Positions 36,030 to 47,505 of a stretch of DNA of 64,000 nt are shown one piece after another. The position numbers were made by a program, and so were the translations under genes. Origin of the DNA: Reticulitermes lucifugus (Eukaryota > Arthropoda > Insecta > Blattodea > Rhinotermitidae); assembly GCA_026260175.1 (NCBI GenBank), contig JAKCWW010000683.1, positions 2,748 to 66,747 of the forward strand. Direction: 5' to 3'. Under the pieces are notes generated by a model, which saw only the letters and a program-made list of their open reading frames with translations, was not told where the DNA came from and made no database searches. Numbering within the stretch: position 1 is the first letter of the stretch; each line of letters opens with the position of its first letter.

Positions 36030-36065
36030 GCAACATGTTTCAACCCTAAAGGGTTATTATCAGGC
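36030..36065 (-). ncRNA. hammerhead-like motif near Penelope fragment
   Basis: Minus-strand order: GC (stem I), CTGATAA (G8 to A in the CUGAUGA core), stem II AACCC/GGGTT with TTTA loop, GAAA, CATGTT, GC, then AATAAA. Stem I closes by only 2 bp before a mismatch. The layout matches the other Penelope-type motifs, and it is on the same strand as the Penelope-like RT fragment at 37345-38140. Confidence 0.5.
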
Positions 36066-36104
36066 TAAATACTTATTAAAACACATAAAAGGCTACATCA
36101 TTGC

Positions 36105-37310
36105 TTTTACCAAACTGAGATGTCAGTATTTGCCCCACTGTTATATCCTTGATCCCGGCAATTACTGATGTGAAGGCCAAATTCTTTTCTTGCAGCGAGG
36201 AAAGAATCTGACAGCTCCTTTCCACTTTGGTCCTGAACCGGAATAAAGTAAATAAAATGATCGGTCACATTAATTTCCTCAGTGTTCATGACAACGTATC
36301 GGAGCACAAGTAGCATTTGCTCCTGGTGACTCAGGTCAATAATAACCGAAAGATACTTAGCCATTTTTACCTCTATACAAATGTCTTCTTCACATGGAAC
36401 ACCATAATTTAGATTAAGAAATGGTCATGGATTTCTTCGGATGTGATGAGTCTTACATGCTCTTGCATTGTGCGATCAAATTTGGTTAACATTTCCGTTA
36501 AACCCAGAGACTTACCACTGCCTTTTTCATAGAGCCTTGCACTATTTCCGCGAAATTCTAGAAAATGCTCAGGTAGATACTGCACCACCGTAATTACGCA
36601 CGTCAGGAAACCTCGCCAATATTTCTCCTTTTTGTTTATCTTTTTCAACGTACATTCATCTACAGTGTAATATTTTGACAATTTAATCTTTGCTTCGATA
36701 CATTAAGTCGAATTTAAAATGTATTCATTTGATATTTCGTGTGGTCTCGTCCTTGCCCTGAGGTTTCTTAAAATCACTGCTGCCTTCCTTTGCACGTTTG
36801 CCTGCTATTTCTGAGCCGTGTAATTTGCAGTAGAAGCAAAAAAAAACGACTTCAGCTTTTTTAGAGCAAATTAAACAATATTTGAATACTCAGGCCTTTC
36901 GGCAATTTTCGCGTACACAATTCTTCAGAAAAGTCATTACTTAATCTCTGTAAAGGGCCTCTTTCAATTAACAAGTCAAGATCCTTATAGTTTAAGACAT
37001 CTGGCCAACTGGCGGGATCAGAACTGTCGGTGTCAACATCAGGACAAACGGCGTCGATCTTGACAGGAGAAATGTTTGCTTCACACGCTCTGTTTCTACC
37101 TTCCTGAGAAGTAGCACAGTTCTTCACTTCTTTTTCTTTTTCTTCTTCTTCATCAAACGAAGCACTTTACATCACTACTGATTTTTAATGTACCTTTAAA
37201 ATTTTTCAAAATGCCTTCTCTTTCCCTTTCCTTATGTCTTTTTTTCAGCTCCTGAGCTATACTTTCGCCATTTGTTTCTGTCTCTAAGCCACGGTTACGA
37301 TACAACTAAA
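36105..37310 (-). mobile_element. dead hAT transposase, DUF4371/ZMYM type
   Basis: Minus-strand pieces in N- to C-terminal order: a Lys/Arg/Glu-rich start (KRHKEREREGILKNFKGTL), DPASWPDVLNYKDLDLLIER with GPLQRLSND (TTF-type zinc-finger region), then LSKYYTVDECTLK, FLTCVITVVQYLPEHFLEFR, SLGLTEMLTKFDRTMQEHVR, then AKYLSVIIDLSHQEQMLLVL and DSFLAARKEFGLHISNCRDQ with GYNSGAN. These match the DUF4371 domain and start of the RNase-H-like core of hAT transposases related to ZMYM and ZBED/SCAND3 proteins. Several stops and frame changes separate the pieces. The C-terminal dimerisation domain is missing and the copy stops next to the hammerhead-bearing sequence at 36065. No terminal inverted repeats can be assigned. 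Confidence 0.75.
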
Positions 37311-37344
37311 AGTAAAATTATTATGAATTTTTGACGTAACAGCT

Positions 37345-38140
37345 CACTTTCAGTATTTCAGTGCTGCGTAGGCTGACTGTGGGTCATTCTTCCTGATGTA
37401 TCTCGTGTGTTCTAAATACCTTTGTTTTAGATATCTTCCTGTCTGACCTACATATGAACAGTCACATGTGGTACATGTTAACTTATAAATGCCACTTTTC
37501 ATGTATTGATCTATTGTGTTGTCTGTCCTGACTTTCAGGTAATTATGTATTGTATTGGTATTACGGAATGCAATGTTTATGTCTATTCTTAAACAAGTTA
37601 GTAATTAGTCTGACGGAAGGGTGATAGTATGTAAACGTAATCCATTTTTGGGTGCTTTTGGTGTAGTACTCTGCGATACGTGGATGTTCATTTTTTGTTG
37701 TATAGATTGGTTTAGCTTCTGAATGATCTTATCCGGGAAATTATTGGTTTCAGCTATGTATTGAATGTTGTTCCATTCTTTTTGTTTTCGTAATTTTGAT
37801 AGGGGTAGTGAATTCATACGTGTAAGGTAATATCTGTGTGCTGCCAATTTGTGTTCCATAGGGTGATTTGATAGGAAGTTGATTGTTGTGTCTGTAGTCG
37901 TTGGCTTTCTATATATATCAATTTCTATTGTAGATTCTTTCCTTATGATAAGTAAATCTAGGAAGTTAATTTGGTTATTAATTTAGTACGCTGGTTTAAA
38001 AACAATGTCGTTATGTATATTATTCATATTTTCAGTCAGATGATCTGGGTCAATTACGGTGTTATCAGATATAATAAAAATGTCGTCTACGTATACGTAT
38101 ACTAGCAATTAGGGTATTTTTGTAGTTTCGTAACGAAATA
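37345..38140 (-). mobile_element. Penelope-like element, RT end plus GIY-YIG
   Basis: Reading the minus strand from about 38125, the frame shows YVDDIFIISDNTVIDPDHLT (the YVDD catalytic box of reverse transcriptase), then NQINFLDLLI and IDIYRKPTTTDTTINFLSNH with PMEHKLAAHRYYLTRMNSLP, a spacer, and finally SGIYKLTCTTCDCSYVGQTG with RYLKQRYLEHTRYIRKNDPQ. The last part is a GIY-YIG endonuclease start with the C-x2-C insert. RT followed by GIY-YIG is the signature of Penelope-like elements. The element is broken, with few breaks, and covers only the C-terminal part of the protein. The upstream RT and the 3' end of the endonuclease are absent. Confidence 0.85.
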
Positions 38141-38541
38141 CTGTGCTGTGTGCGGAAGGGTTCATTGGTCCTCGAGCCTGTAAACTTTCTGCTTTCTGTC
38201 TTTCTCAACGTCTTTACCATTTTTCAGTTATACTTTATACGTCTGGGGCATTTAAGAAGATGGCGTAAATAAACTTTTCCTACCACGTATGCCAATGCGC
38301 GACGCCCCTCGAAGCGCGGGGCCCGGGGCTGCCATCCCGCTCACCCACCCTGTGGACGGCACTGTCAACGAGGACGCTGTCTATCATATGTGTTTTCCGC
38401 AATTATCAGTCCCTCCGGGCAAGCATAGGGATAGTACCTGGAAGAGGCAACGACCGAATGCTTCCAAATCCTTTCCAGTTTGTTTAATCACCAAGCAACC
38501 ATAATAGGCCTAAATAATATAGTTACTGAGATACTGGCAGC
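38141..38541. other. no recognised feature
   Basis: GC-rich patch at 38295-38345 (GCGCGGGGCCCGGGGCTGCC) of unknown origin. The 71-codon frame there is not supported. Confidence 0.4.
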
Positions 38542-38663
38542 GTTGATGATGATAATGATGATGGTAATCACAATTATGCTGGTGGTGGTGGTGATGGCGG
38601 CGGTGGCGGTGGTGGTGGCGGCGGTAGTGGAGGTGGTGGTCGTGGTGATGAGGATGATGATAA
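38542..38663 (+). repeat. (GAT)n/(GGT)n/(GGC)n trinucleotide tract
   Basis: Compound trinucleotide repeat with GATGAT, GGTGGTGGT and GGCGGC phases. The Met/Val-rich 68-codon frame over it is an artefact. Confidence 0.9.
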
Positions 38664-39756
38664 GGTTACCAGAGACGGTTCAATAAATTATGGGGAAGGT
38701 CACACACACCACAGCACCAGCATTACCTTACCCAATGTTGCGAAAATGTTCTAGCATTATTACATAACGATCTTCGCTACACGTCAGTTGTCATATACGC
38801 TGACGATGTTGCATAAACCTATTCCTCTTCGAAATGTTGCAAACTATGCTGTTGATTCAGACATGGGATAAATCAAAGAAAATTCTCTCACAAATACATT
38901 TCACAAGCCACTAGAGGGTACGGAAATGCATTTTCATTGAGACATTAATTATATTAGCTAGAATGAAATTAAAAGGTGTCGTTACAAGATGTTACAAGGC
39001 ATGAATGACTAAATGACATGTATGTAATTCACAGTATTTGCAAGGTATCAGCGTTGTATGAAATAAGACATTAAGCTGAACGTCTCACAGGTAAGTTCAG
39101 AAATATTTTTACCACTCCCCTCATTTGCAGATTATTAACTACTGGGCCCCAAATCTACATACTCTGCATAAGAGGACTTGTACACAATTTTTGCACTTTG
39201 TCATTAGTTCAGTGCAAAGTCACACAATTAAAATATGCGCTAACGTATTTCGTCCATTCAAATTTCTTGTTATTATTCAGTGATTAGTACTTTTATGTTC
39301 GCATTACGTTCCGCTTAACATTGGTACAATCTTGACATACCAAGTTCAACAACGCTGGCAATACTGACAGACAAACTTGCAATCAATGTTTTAACTGAAA
39401 GTAGCACTTGACTATATTTATTTCCAACCCCAAACCTAGTTATTCTGATCTGCTTTAAAAAACACACACACACAAAAGACAACTTAGAACCTATATACAG
39501 TGACTCCATACACTTATTACAAGGCATGAAGTTAGTAAACAACTGCAGAATTTAAAGTTACAGGAAATCTGTTCTATCAAGATAGGCAGAATTCTGGCAA
39601 TGTAGCATTCTTTATAAGTTGCAAATTCTTTTCAGGCTAGCTATCTAGTTATCTTAGACACGTGCACACTTGATTTTTTTAGTTCTAATTGTCTATTGCT
39701 GTACTTGTAATTGTAATGCCAACTTTTTTTCCCAGTGGCGCAAGAGCTCCTATTGG
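38664..39756. other. no recognised feature
   Basis: Unassigned. A short (AC)n tract lies at 39461-39475. Confidence 0.4.
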
Positions 39757-39850
39757 GCCAGGACCTCCTCATTATCCAGGCTTCACGATCACTCAGACAC
39801 ACCACACTCGGTAGGACTCATCTGGACGAGTGATCATTCCGACTCAGAAA
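39757..39850 (-). repeat. SINE-B fragment, inverted
   Basis: Contains CAGACACACCACACTCGGTA, GGACTCATCTGGACGAGTGA and TCATTCCGACTCAGA, the inverse of the SINE-B body. The head is lost and the 3' end is diverged. Confidence 0.65.
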
Positions 39851-40079
39851 TGCCAACATTCCGTTATGTAAACGAAATCCGAATGTGGCCAATCAATTCT
39901 GTTCCCGCCGTTTGTCTGCCTTCTAATCCTCACATCCAGCAACCACCAATAGATACAGAACTAAACCCTTGAGACTATGCTTACATGGACGGACAAGTAA
40001 CAGATGTTTAAAGTCGCGCAGTTGTGTTTAATGAAGTAAAGACGCATCGGGGGAAAGTAAGACTTGTTCACTTACCACG

Positions 40080-40111
40080 CTGTGTGAGTGAGTGAGTGTG
40101 CGTGTGTGTGT
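40080..40111 (+). repeat. (GTGA)n/(GT)n microsatellite
   Basis: GAGTGAGTGAGTGTG followed by a GT run. Confidence 0.9.
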
Positions 40112-40546
40112 CACGATTTTGTCTTCCTGTCCTTACAGCAAATGTTCACATCTCGCGGCAAGAAGGCTGCCGTTACTGGGTGACTTTCGGTTTATATACC
40201 GACTGCTGTCCAACTGTCTACATCAGCGATGAGCAAAATGCTTCCCGCGGGCAGCATGCGACCCTTCTCACATTGCAACGCGGCCCGCAATCTAATTCCA
40301 GAAACACGAAACAAAGGTATGTAGTTCGACGAATAAGTGTTTTATCCGTATTCGTACAAAAATATTATAATAAACAGTAACATGAATAAACAAGTGCAAA
40401 AGAAAAGACAAATTGAATGGAAATGAAATTATTTATATGTGCTCACTTCATTTTACTCGGGACGTATTATGAAAGAAACACAAGTAAGGACTTATTATGT
40501 AAGATTAGTTTCAAAATTTCTACGATTAATTCCAAATAAGTTCCGA
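40112..40546. other. unassigned; possible hAT end
   Basis: About 40213-40300 has CAGCGATGAGCAAAATGC and CAACGCGGCCCGC, a style seen at ends of some hAT elements, but no partner end or duplication is visible. Confidence 0.3.
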
Positions 40547-40732
40547 TCCTAATGGCCACACGGTCTAAGGCGTGGGTCTACGGCCGCTCGCTTGCAGGGA
40601 TTGTGAGTTCGAATCCCGCCAGGGGCATGAATGACTGTCTCTTGTGAGTGTTGCGTGTTGTCAGGTAGAAGTCTCTGCGTCGGGCTGGTCACTCTCCCAG
40701 AGGAGTCCTACCGAGTGTGGTGTGTGAAATAA
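40547..40732 (+). repeat. SINE-B copy
   Basis: Head GATCCTAATGGCCACACGGT, GGTCTACGGCCGCTCGCTTG and GTGAGTTCGAATCCCGCC; body TCTCTGCGTCGGGCTGGTCA and CCAGAGGAGTCCTACCGAG. It stops soon after GTGTGGTGTGTG, so the 3' end is lost. Confidence 0.85.
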
Positions 40733-41494
40733 TTACGCTGATATTATTGTTTATTTCATTTCTCTGACAACTGGTAGGATGGTTTAAGAATTGTAAACAA
40801 CATAAAAGTAGCAGTGGCTAGTCCGGCACTTTCTGTACGGACTCAATGAAACCACGAAAAGAATCAGTCTGGAAAGCTGGCCTCCGCGAAGAGATCGAAA
40901 GCGACCACTGTAAATCAAAAAGTAGAGGCTGAGTCAGCAGGAAGGCTGATAATTTTTCGACAGGTAACTACTCCAGCTCACGGTCGAGCGGGCAAGAGAG
41001 TTCTAATAATTTTACACGTGCGTAAGAATTTCGGGAGAGTACCTTGAAAGTGTCTAGGTCTGCCTCCTTCCAAATCGTTATATTCTAAGTTCTCGTATTT
41101 GCGAGAATTTTCACGTCTCGTTCATTCTGAAAAGAAAAGTAACTTAAAAGTCGACTGTTCTCTTTCGAACATTTGTTTTCACATTCATCCAATTTCGGTT
41201 CTTCAAGCCAATGGGTAACTCACACTATTACACGTAAATCGATCCAACAGAATTCAAAAACACCAAATGTCTTGCAAACTCTAGAAGGTCTACATCTTTC
41301 TATTCAATATGGTTGCCTACTTTGGAATATCATGTTTTGTCCTTATACTCTTCATTTAGTTTACTGACGAAGCACATTTTGGCTTTGCTGTCCACGTGAA
41401 TAATGAGCATTAAATTCAAGATGAGTCACAGAAAAATTCCATAGCGTTTTAGTAGAATCAGTATCCTCTCTGAGATTTGAAGATCTCACAATGG
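40733..41494. other. no recognised feature
   Basis: Unassigned sequence. Confidence 0.4.
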
Positions 41495-41600
41495 CGAGTA
41501 TCGAAAGTACTGTGTTCTGGGTCGTGACGCCGAGTAGATTGGCAGACGTTTACCCAGTTTCCGAGGAACATACCACTTCATTCTTCACAGAATTATACTC
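41495..41600 (+). repeat. PAL repeat, left-arm copy
   Basis: TGTTCTGGGTCGTGACGCCG, AGTAGATTGGCAGACGTTTA and CCAGTTTCCGAGGAACATAC match the PAL left arm. The 70-codon frame at 41491-41703 is a read-through of this repeat. Confidence 0.6.
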
Positions 41601-42130
41601 TGATCTGCAGACTACACAGCTTCTTGTCAATAGCAACGTTTCGTGTAACTTAAATCAATCAGGACACATCAAGATAAAATGTCTTCCCGTTAGATGTCAA
41701 TAATTTTACCAGAAACACTGTTCCTCTACTTGGCATTTAATTATCTAACCCCGTATGAAGTGCAGATTTTTCTGTATGTTGCCCAACTGTGATATACAGA
41801 GAACATTTTTTTAATCGCCGGACTGCTCGCCTTAGAGCAGATGACGTCGTTGCTGCATAGCGACGGATGATGCCGCCCGCTCTGCAATGCCAATTCTGAC
41901 AATAAAAGAGTAATTGCTCTGTTTTCCCATACACGGATGGATCGTGATTAATATAATCATAATCACAAATATTTCAAAAATCGGCAGAATATTATTGAGG
42001 TTTACTTAGCCATGGACTAACGTTCAATCGGATTTCACGATATGTGGAAATATTCCACATCTCAGAAAATCAGATAATACGTTTTAATATAGTAAAGTGG
42101 TTCGTATATGTATGTAATACCCGATTTGCG
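41601..42130. other. no recognised feature
   Basis: Unassigned sequence. Confidence 0.4.
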
Positions 42131-42412
42131 GGCCAGGATAGCGTAGTCAGTACAGTAACTCGCTACGGGCTGGATAGTCCGCGGATCGCATCCCACCAGG
42201 GGCGAGATTTCCGCACATGTCCAGACCGGCCCTGGGGCCGACCCAGCCTCCTGTACAATAGAAGCCGGGTTTCTTTCACCGAGGTAAAGCGGCCGGGGCG
42301 TGGCATTGACCAACACCCCCATGTAACACCGAGGTTAAAAAAGAGTAGAGCTATACCTCTACTCACCCTCTGGGCCTTCATATCCTATTATACGGTGAAT
42401 TTTACCTTACTA
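42131..42412 (+). repeat. SINE-A, best full-length copy
   Basis: Contains all blocks in order. The head is GGCCAGGATAGCGTAGTCAG, then ACTCGCTACGGGCTGGATAG and a B-box region GCGGATCGCATCCCACC. The middle is CGCACATGTCCAGACCGGCC and CAGCCTCCTGTACAATAGAA. The body is GGTAAAGCGGCCGGGGCGTG, and the tail is AGAGCTATACCTCTACTCAC and GGGCCTTCATATCC, ending in TTTTACCTTAC. It serves as the reference for the other copies. The two long open frames over it, on both strands, are not genes. Confidence 0.9.
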
Positions 42413-43434
42413 CCGGATTTACTGCTTAAAATAACTTGACTGTGTCCACGCAGTAAATTTAGGCTACAACACATGTGTTGTAAGATTCTAACAATAAACA
42501 GTGATTATTTCCATTATACAACAGTAACCGGTTTGTCTTTCTAACTTAAGCTCTAACTAAGGGAAGGACTGAAATATCATATACGCGTATTATACAATGA
42601 ACATTTTGGTTCTTGGGTTAATTGGCCTACTTTCGTTGCATGCGACTGTTTAAAAACTGATCGCGAGCAAGTAGTTCTCTGAACGCGTAACCATGCGCGA
42701 AAAGAATCTGATATTTATAAATTATTATAGCCTTTTCATCAAACTTGTATTTTGAACACTGATTTATTTTCAACCCCTATGCTGGGGTCTACAATTAACA
42801 GCCATTACCCATGAAGAGAACATAAAAAGCGATGTTCGGGAAACATGTAATAAGTTTCTTTCTTCCACGGCTAAAGCACGGAAGAAAAGCATTAACGGAC
42901 CAGGGATGGTATCTTGATTCCCAACCATCGACGGAGCCAAAAATGAACCTTCGCCTCCAACATTTCATCCCCTAACCTCATAACACAAACGAAACTGCAC
43001 TGCCATGTGATCAAAACACCTACAGTAAATACCGCCTTACGGACAAACATTCTCTAGTATGTTTGTCGTCTCTCAAATTTTGCGAGTTTTGTGCGAAGGC
43101 AAGAAATTAATACGTGATAGTCAGGTCGTTTATGTCAATTAGTCAACATATTTCAACATAAAAAATACTTAATAGAATGTATTTGATACCTGGTAGCCTA
43201 ATGAAAGTAAAAAAAAAAAATATAACGTGTCAGATAAAGTCAATTAAGTGGAGTGCAGTTAATATTGGCTTCTCACGCAATATATACAGCTACAAAAATG
43301 GTTTGTGGTGTAAGCTGCCGCATTAGCTTGCTGAAAACGGCATAGGTTCTGTCACAGTTGCATATGTTTTCAAAAATTGTGCCAGAATGTTACATATTGG
43401 TGTGAATTTATGGTCTCGGAAAAATAAGCCCAAT
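42413..43434. other. no recognised feature
   Basis: AT-rich sequence with no supported frame. Confidence 0.4.
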
Positions 43435-43632
43435 AATCCTATTTGCCCTGGGGCCCACCAAACACATGTTCAAAGGATACCGGGGGCTATTTCGTCGGGG
43501 GTAAAGCTGCCGGGGAGTGAAGTCTACCACTTACCTCCATCTAATTCCGAGGTTAATAATGCATAGAGATATACCTCCACTCCACCATACGCTCCCATAG
43601 CGTGGGGCTTACGTAAGCACAGCAACTTCACT
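43435..43632 (+). repeat. SINE-A, middle to tail
   Basis: GCCCTGGGGCCCACC, then GGGGGTAAAGCTGCCGGGGA, CCACTTACCTCCATCTAATT and AGATATACCTCCACTCCACC. The tRNA-like head is missing. Confidence 0.8.
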
Positions 43633-44584
43633 TCTTGTTTTACTGTCAAGATCACTTCGATTTGGGCAATCTATCTTCACAAACGAGGCCCTGACGATCC
43701 GAATGTTCCTTGCTTAAATATCACATAAGTTTCTTAATATAATCCCTTTGAAATTTCAAGAAGATTCCCGTATCTAGCTACGACTTCGACATGTAGCCCT
43801 TACAGTGATGAAATCATGTATTACAGCTCTTGAGAAATAGCATGAATCAAATACACAACATAAAACTAAAAAGTTCTTGAACACACGCGATTATACTACA
43901 AAGATTTCACGTTCTACTGCAAAGGTAGATGCTGCAGTACCGATAAAAATTTGGAGAACTCTTGACTGGTTCATGAGAACAGTACTTCTGACAATCACTG
44001 TCACCTGGCGTGTGTATCCGTAGATGCAAATACGACTGGATAGATGAAGATAAAATAAAAACAGAATTTCAACACTTAGGGTTATATTTATTAGAAACAG
44101 ACAGAGAGAACGTCACCACACAATAAAAATAAAATGGCTAAAAGTGGATTCGGTTTACTCAGGCTCTGTGGAAAGTGCCTCAAAGTAATTGTTCGAAAAC
44201 TTTCAGATGTACGGCAAGTGAAGTGCACGAACTACAAGAATAGCAAATTCAGTTACCAACTGGATTTCTAAATCAAACAAAGCAAAATCTGCAGCGATGC
44301 TGAAGTTTGAAATCCCTTCAACATTCAAAGGGAAGAAAATCTAATATTTTATGCATTACTCTAAACTCTTCCACTTCTCCGACCAAGCCTTAAGGTGAAT
44401 TTTGTTAAGGCTGACGGAGATACCTAACAACACAGATGATGTATTCACTCGGAAAAGTGCAAATACACAGTACTGAGATCCTTATTTTTACAATAGGTGT
44501 AACAGTAAGTTTATGTGTGCCACTAAACGACGATGCGGGTTGCTAAGTTTATTCAGCGTCTGTGCTGAATAGATGAGTATGAAG
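43633..44584. other. no recognised feature
   Basis: Unassigned sequence. Confidence 0.4.
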
Positions 44585-44752
44585 CATTACAGAATAGTTC
44601 TCACAGGGCAAAACCAAAGTACTTGGAGAAAAACCTGCTCCTGTGCCACTTCATCCATCACAAATCCCACATGGATTGGCCTGGAATTGAACCTGGGTAT
44701 CCGTGGTGAGAAACCGGCGAATAACCATCTGAGCCATAGCACGGCCCTACAA
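44585..44752 (-). repeat. SINE-C, tRNA-derived, single copy here
   Basis: Minus-strand head GGGCCGTGCTATGGCTCAGA (A box) and CCCAGGTTCAATTCCAGGCC (B box), followed by GTGGGATTTGTGATGG, GTGGCACAGGAGCAGG and TTTTTCTCCAAGTACTTTGG. This is a tRNA-like head with an unrelated body, distinct from SINE-A and SINE-B. Confidence 0.65.
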
Positions 44753-45437
44753 TACTAATTAATCACAACACCTCAGTCAGTAAATTAGCTGACTATAGCC
44801 CGCAGTGTTGCGGTTGGAAATAGCGTTCACTCTTGGCACTACGCAGCCTCGAATATCATGCCAATAGTGGACAGGCCAAACGTATGTTATAAAGTGGAAA
44901 CATCCTTAACTCTCACCTCCATTTAATGCTTCAATCACTTTGTTATCTCCACGCTTCCATTCGTCTTCACGGCATAGCGCTTAGGTACGTAGCAGCATAT
45001 TGACAATGACCCCAGTTGAAACCTCGGCCTGATTACCAGCTATAGAGCCCGATTTTTTTGTGATTTTTCATAGCTCCTCTAGCCAGACTCCTAGACAGAA
45101 TGCAAACAACAGCTTCGCCGCCATATTTTCCCCATTCCACCACCTTTCATAATCGACCTCCCATTTCTCAATAAAAAATACAGACCTACAACCGCTGCAT
45201 TTGACACAGTGTTATTACACATAGGTCACTGACTATTACTGTCTTATTCACGAAGTAGGCATATTGGCATCAGCAGGCGTAGTTGTCAAGATGGTCATTT
45301 TATTTTCAACGGAGAGTAAAGTAATAAGTCAAACATAATAGAATAAATAAAGCTTTATGATTCCTCTGTAGCTACTTCAATATAGTCACTAGGATATGTG
45401 CTGGAGACCAAGAAACGGGCATTCAATTCGCGACAAC
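44753..45437. other. no recognised feature
   Basis: Unassigned sequence. Confidence 0.4.
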
Positions 45438-45600
45438 GTCAAGATACTTTTCTCTCCTCTAAAGCGTTCAGAGCCCAACCAGCCGGGGCCTGAAGCTGAC
45501 TATTCACCTCCAAGTAGTGCCAAGGTTAAGAATGCGTAGATTTATACATCCACTCCCCCAAGTGCCTTCATGGCGGGTTGTTTAATTAAACATAGAAACA
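45438..45600 (+). repeat. SINE-A, body and tail
   Basis: CAGCCGGGGCCTGAAGCTGA, CTATTCACCTCCAAGTAGTG, AAGAATGCGTAGATTTATAC and CCACTCCCCCAAGTGCCTTC. The head is not recognisable. Confidence 0.75.
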
Positions 45601-46426
45601 AATTGACATCTTAATTTGGAAATGTTTATCAGTGAAAATATAATTAAGTAATTACGATATATTTATCACCAAATAACACTAATAACAAGTTGGTAAACCA
45701 AGAACTGGTCCTTCAAACGTAATTCATTTCGCACTGAAAAAGATTATTCAAACATGAGTGGAAAATGCAAGATATTTCACGGATACTTCATTGTAACTTT
45801 CTTATAGCACTGCTTCGAAATAACACTTTAAAACAGGTAACATGATGACTACTAATGTGCTCATTCTTTAGTATCGATGACACGGTATAAAAATTCTATA
45901 CACATAGGAAGGGTCACATGACATACATCCGCACAGACTGATCGACCATATTTTGACACAGATTTAAACTAAACTACAGGCAAAAGACCTTCTAAATATA
46001 TTCTGTTATGAACCGAACTATGTTTATATCTAAATTTCAATCACACAATTAGCTGAAATGTAATAAATGCAGCGACAGAACTGGAACTAGGCAGCAGAAC
46101 AATAAATAAAACAGCCAATAACATGCAAAATGACATTATGTTTACACCATTTCCAGAAGCAATTTAATTATGTAAATTACACTTTAATATAGGCCTACTG
46201 CATCGTGATTATATCCGTACATTCAACGAAACACGCCTATATTAGTTGAATATGATGTAGCTCACATATTTACAAAATTATAATCCCTACTAAGGGTGGC
46301 AGAATTGACACAGGCCACACATTTGTAATCAGTAACAAGAGTAGGATAAAATGGTAAGGTAAACAAGGTACATAAGATTTGATGTTCTCACAACGTGTAA
46401 ATATGAAGACTGCTGGCTACTCTGAT
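45601..46426. other. no recognised feature
   Basis: AT-rich. A TAGGCCTA palindrome lies at 46190-46197. Confidence 0.4.
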
Positions 46427-46565
46427 GTGATGCCATGTAGTCTGGTAGTTCGTTACCAATGTTTCGGGGGTGCCTGACGACTCCATCTTCATGGTAAAAT
46501 GTGAAAGGAGTACGTTCCTCCAAAACGCTCGTAACCAGCGACTGGATTATATGGCGCCATATTCC
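46427..46565. repeat. PAL repeat, palindromic copy
   Basis: Left arm ATGCCATGTAGTCTGGTAGT with CGTTACCAATGTTTCGGGGG; centre CTCCATCTTCATGG; right arm GTTCCTCCAAAACGCTCGTA with GACTGGATTATATGGCGCCA. The arms are imperfect inverted repeats of about 50 bp. Confidence 0.65.
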
Positions 46566-46610
46566 CGAAGGCAGCAATATTTAAAAAAGGTAATTTGTAC
46601 CTCTGTCTAT

Positions 46611-46707
46611 TAAGCACCAAACCATGAAAACATAAAGGGGAGCAGTGCATATCTCCACGCATTCTTAACCTCTGTACCAGACAGAGGTGACAGTGGTCAG
46701 CTTCAGG
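46611..46707 (-). repeat. SINE-A, left part, interrupted by MULE
   Basis: Inverse of the SINE-A tail and body: CACCAAACCATGAAAACATA, AGGGGAGCAGTGCATATCTC and GACAGTGGTCAGCTTCA. It ends exactly at the 9-bp target duplication of the MULE. The SINE resumes after 49122 with TACCCGGCAAAAGGC and is recognisable to about 49145. Confidence 0.75.
46699..46707 (+). repeat. MULE target-site duplication, left
   Basis: TCAGCTTCA, directly before the GGGG terminus. Its partner at 49114-49122 is GCAGCTTCA (8 of 9 identical). Nine bp is the usual length for MULE insertions. Confidence 0.75.
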
Positions 46708-46720
46708 GGAAGTACGAATT

Positions 46721-46825
46721 GCGTCCCGTGGTCAAGAAAGCGTATCAGTTGCGTCCCAAGGGGTCTGCTTCGTACGTATCAGTTGCGTCCCGTGTTGTTA
46801 ACGGCACGCTTATGAGTTGCATCGC
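46721..46825 (+). repeat. MULE left terminal array
   Basis: Four copies of TTGCGTCCC or close variants start at 46721, 46749, 46783 and 46817 (spacing 28, 34, 34). The upstream context GTATCAG recurs in the two middle copies. Confidence 0.8.
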
Positions 46826-47505
46826 AAGAGGAGTTTGGTATGCCAAGTGTCCAACAATTTGAAGGTTTTAATACAGTTTTATTGTACGTTACGTTATATA
46901 CAATTATACGCACACATGCAGAACTGTTGAATGATATCGACACGTTATGTCACGGTAATGTGTAATATTTAAGCCGTATTGAAAAAAATTTCGGGGACGA
47001 TAGAGGCACACTATGTTCCTAATATCGCCTATTTCAAGTTATTGTTATATTTTGAAGAAAATACTTTTTACTCATGAAAGGAAAAGACAGCTCCGAAATA
47101 TCAGGATGAACAAATACAAATTTGTCATCAATAATGAGAGTAGCATGAACACAAATGTTAAACCTGACATTCATAAGCTAAGCACAAATAAAATATGCCA
47201 GTTTCTTGAAAATATTTTGATTACAGGTGAGATAACAGAATGGAACACGAATGGATAATGTAATGTAGATTTTTTATTTAGATTTGAATACAACAAATGC
47301 TTCGTTTATTTATGGCATCATGGTAGCCTACTTTTTAGTATTACACCTTTTATTTATTTTTCAAATGTTTACGGACCGACCTCAAATCTCTTGGCTCACT
47401 GCGGTCCGCACCCACCGAGTTTGACGTGCATAGTGTATGTTGTCTTGTGTGCAGTGATATGCACAGATACAGAAGTGGCAAGTGGTATGAAAAGTACAAG
47501 TGATA

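Noticed and set aside
38480-38686. 68-codon Met/Val-rich frame
   Set aside because: It is a translation of a trinucleotide repeat tract.
42044-42439. 131-codon plus-strand and 72-86-codon minus-strand frames
   Set aside because: They overlap the full-length SINE-A copy. GC-rich SINE sequence makes long chance frames on both strands.
47370-47440. possible hAT end inside the MULE
   Set aside because: GGTCCGCACCCACCGAGTTTG resembles a hAT-type end, but no partner end or duplication is found.
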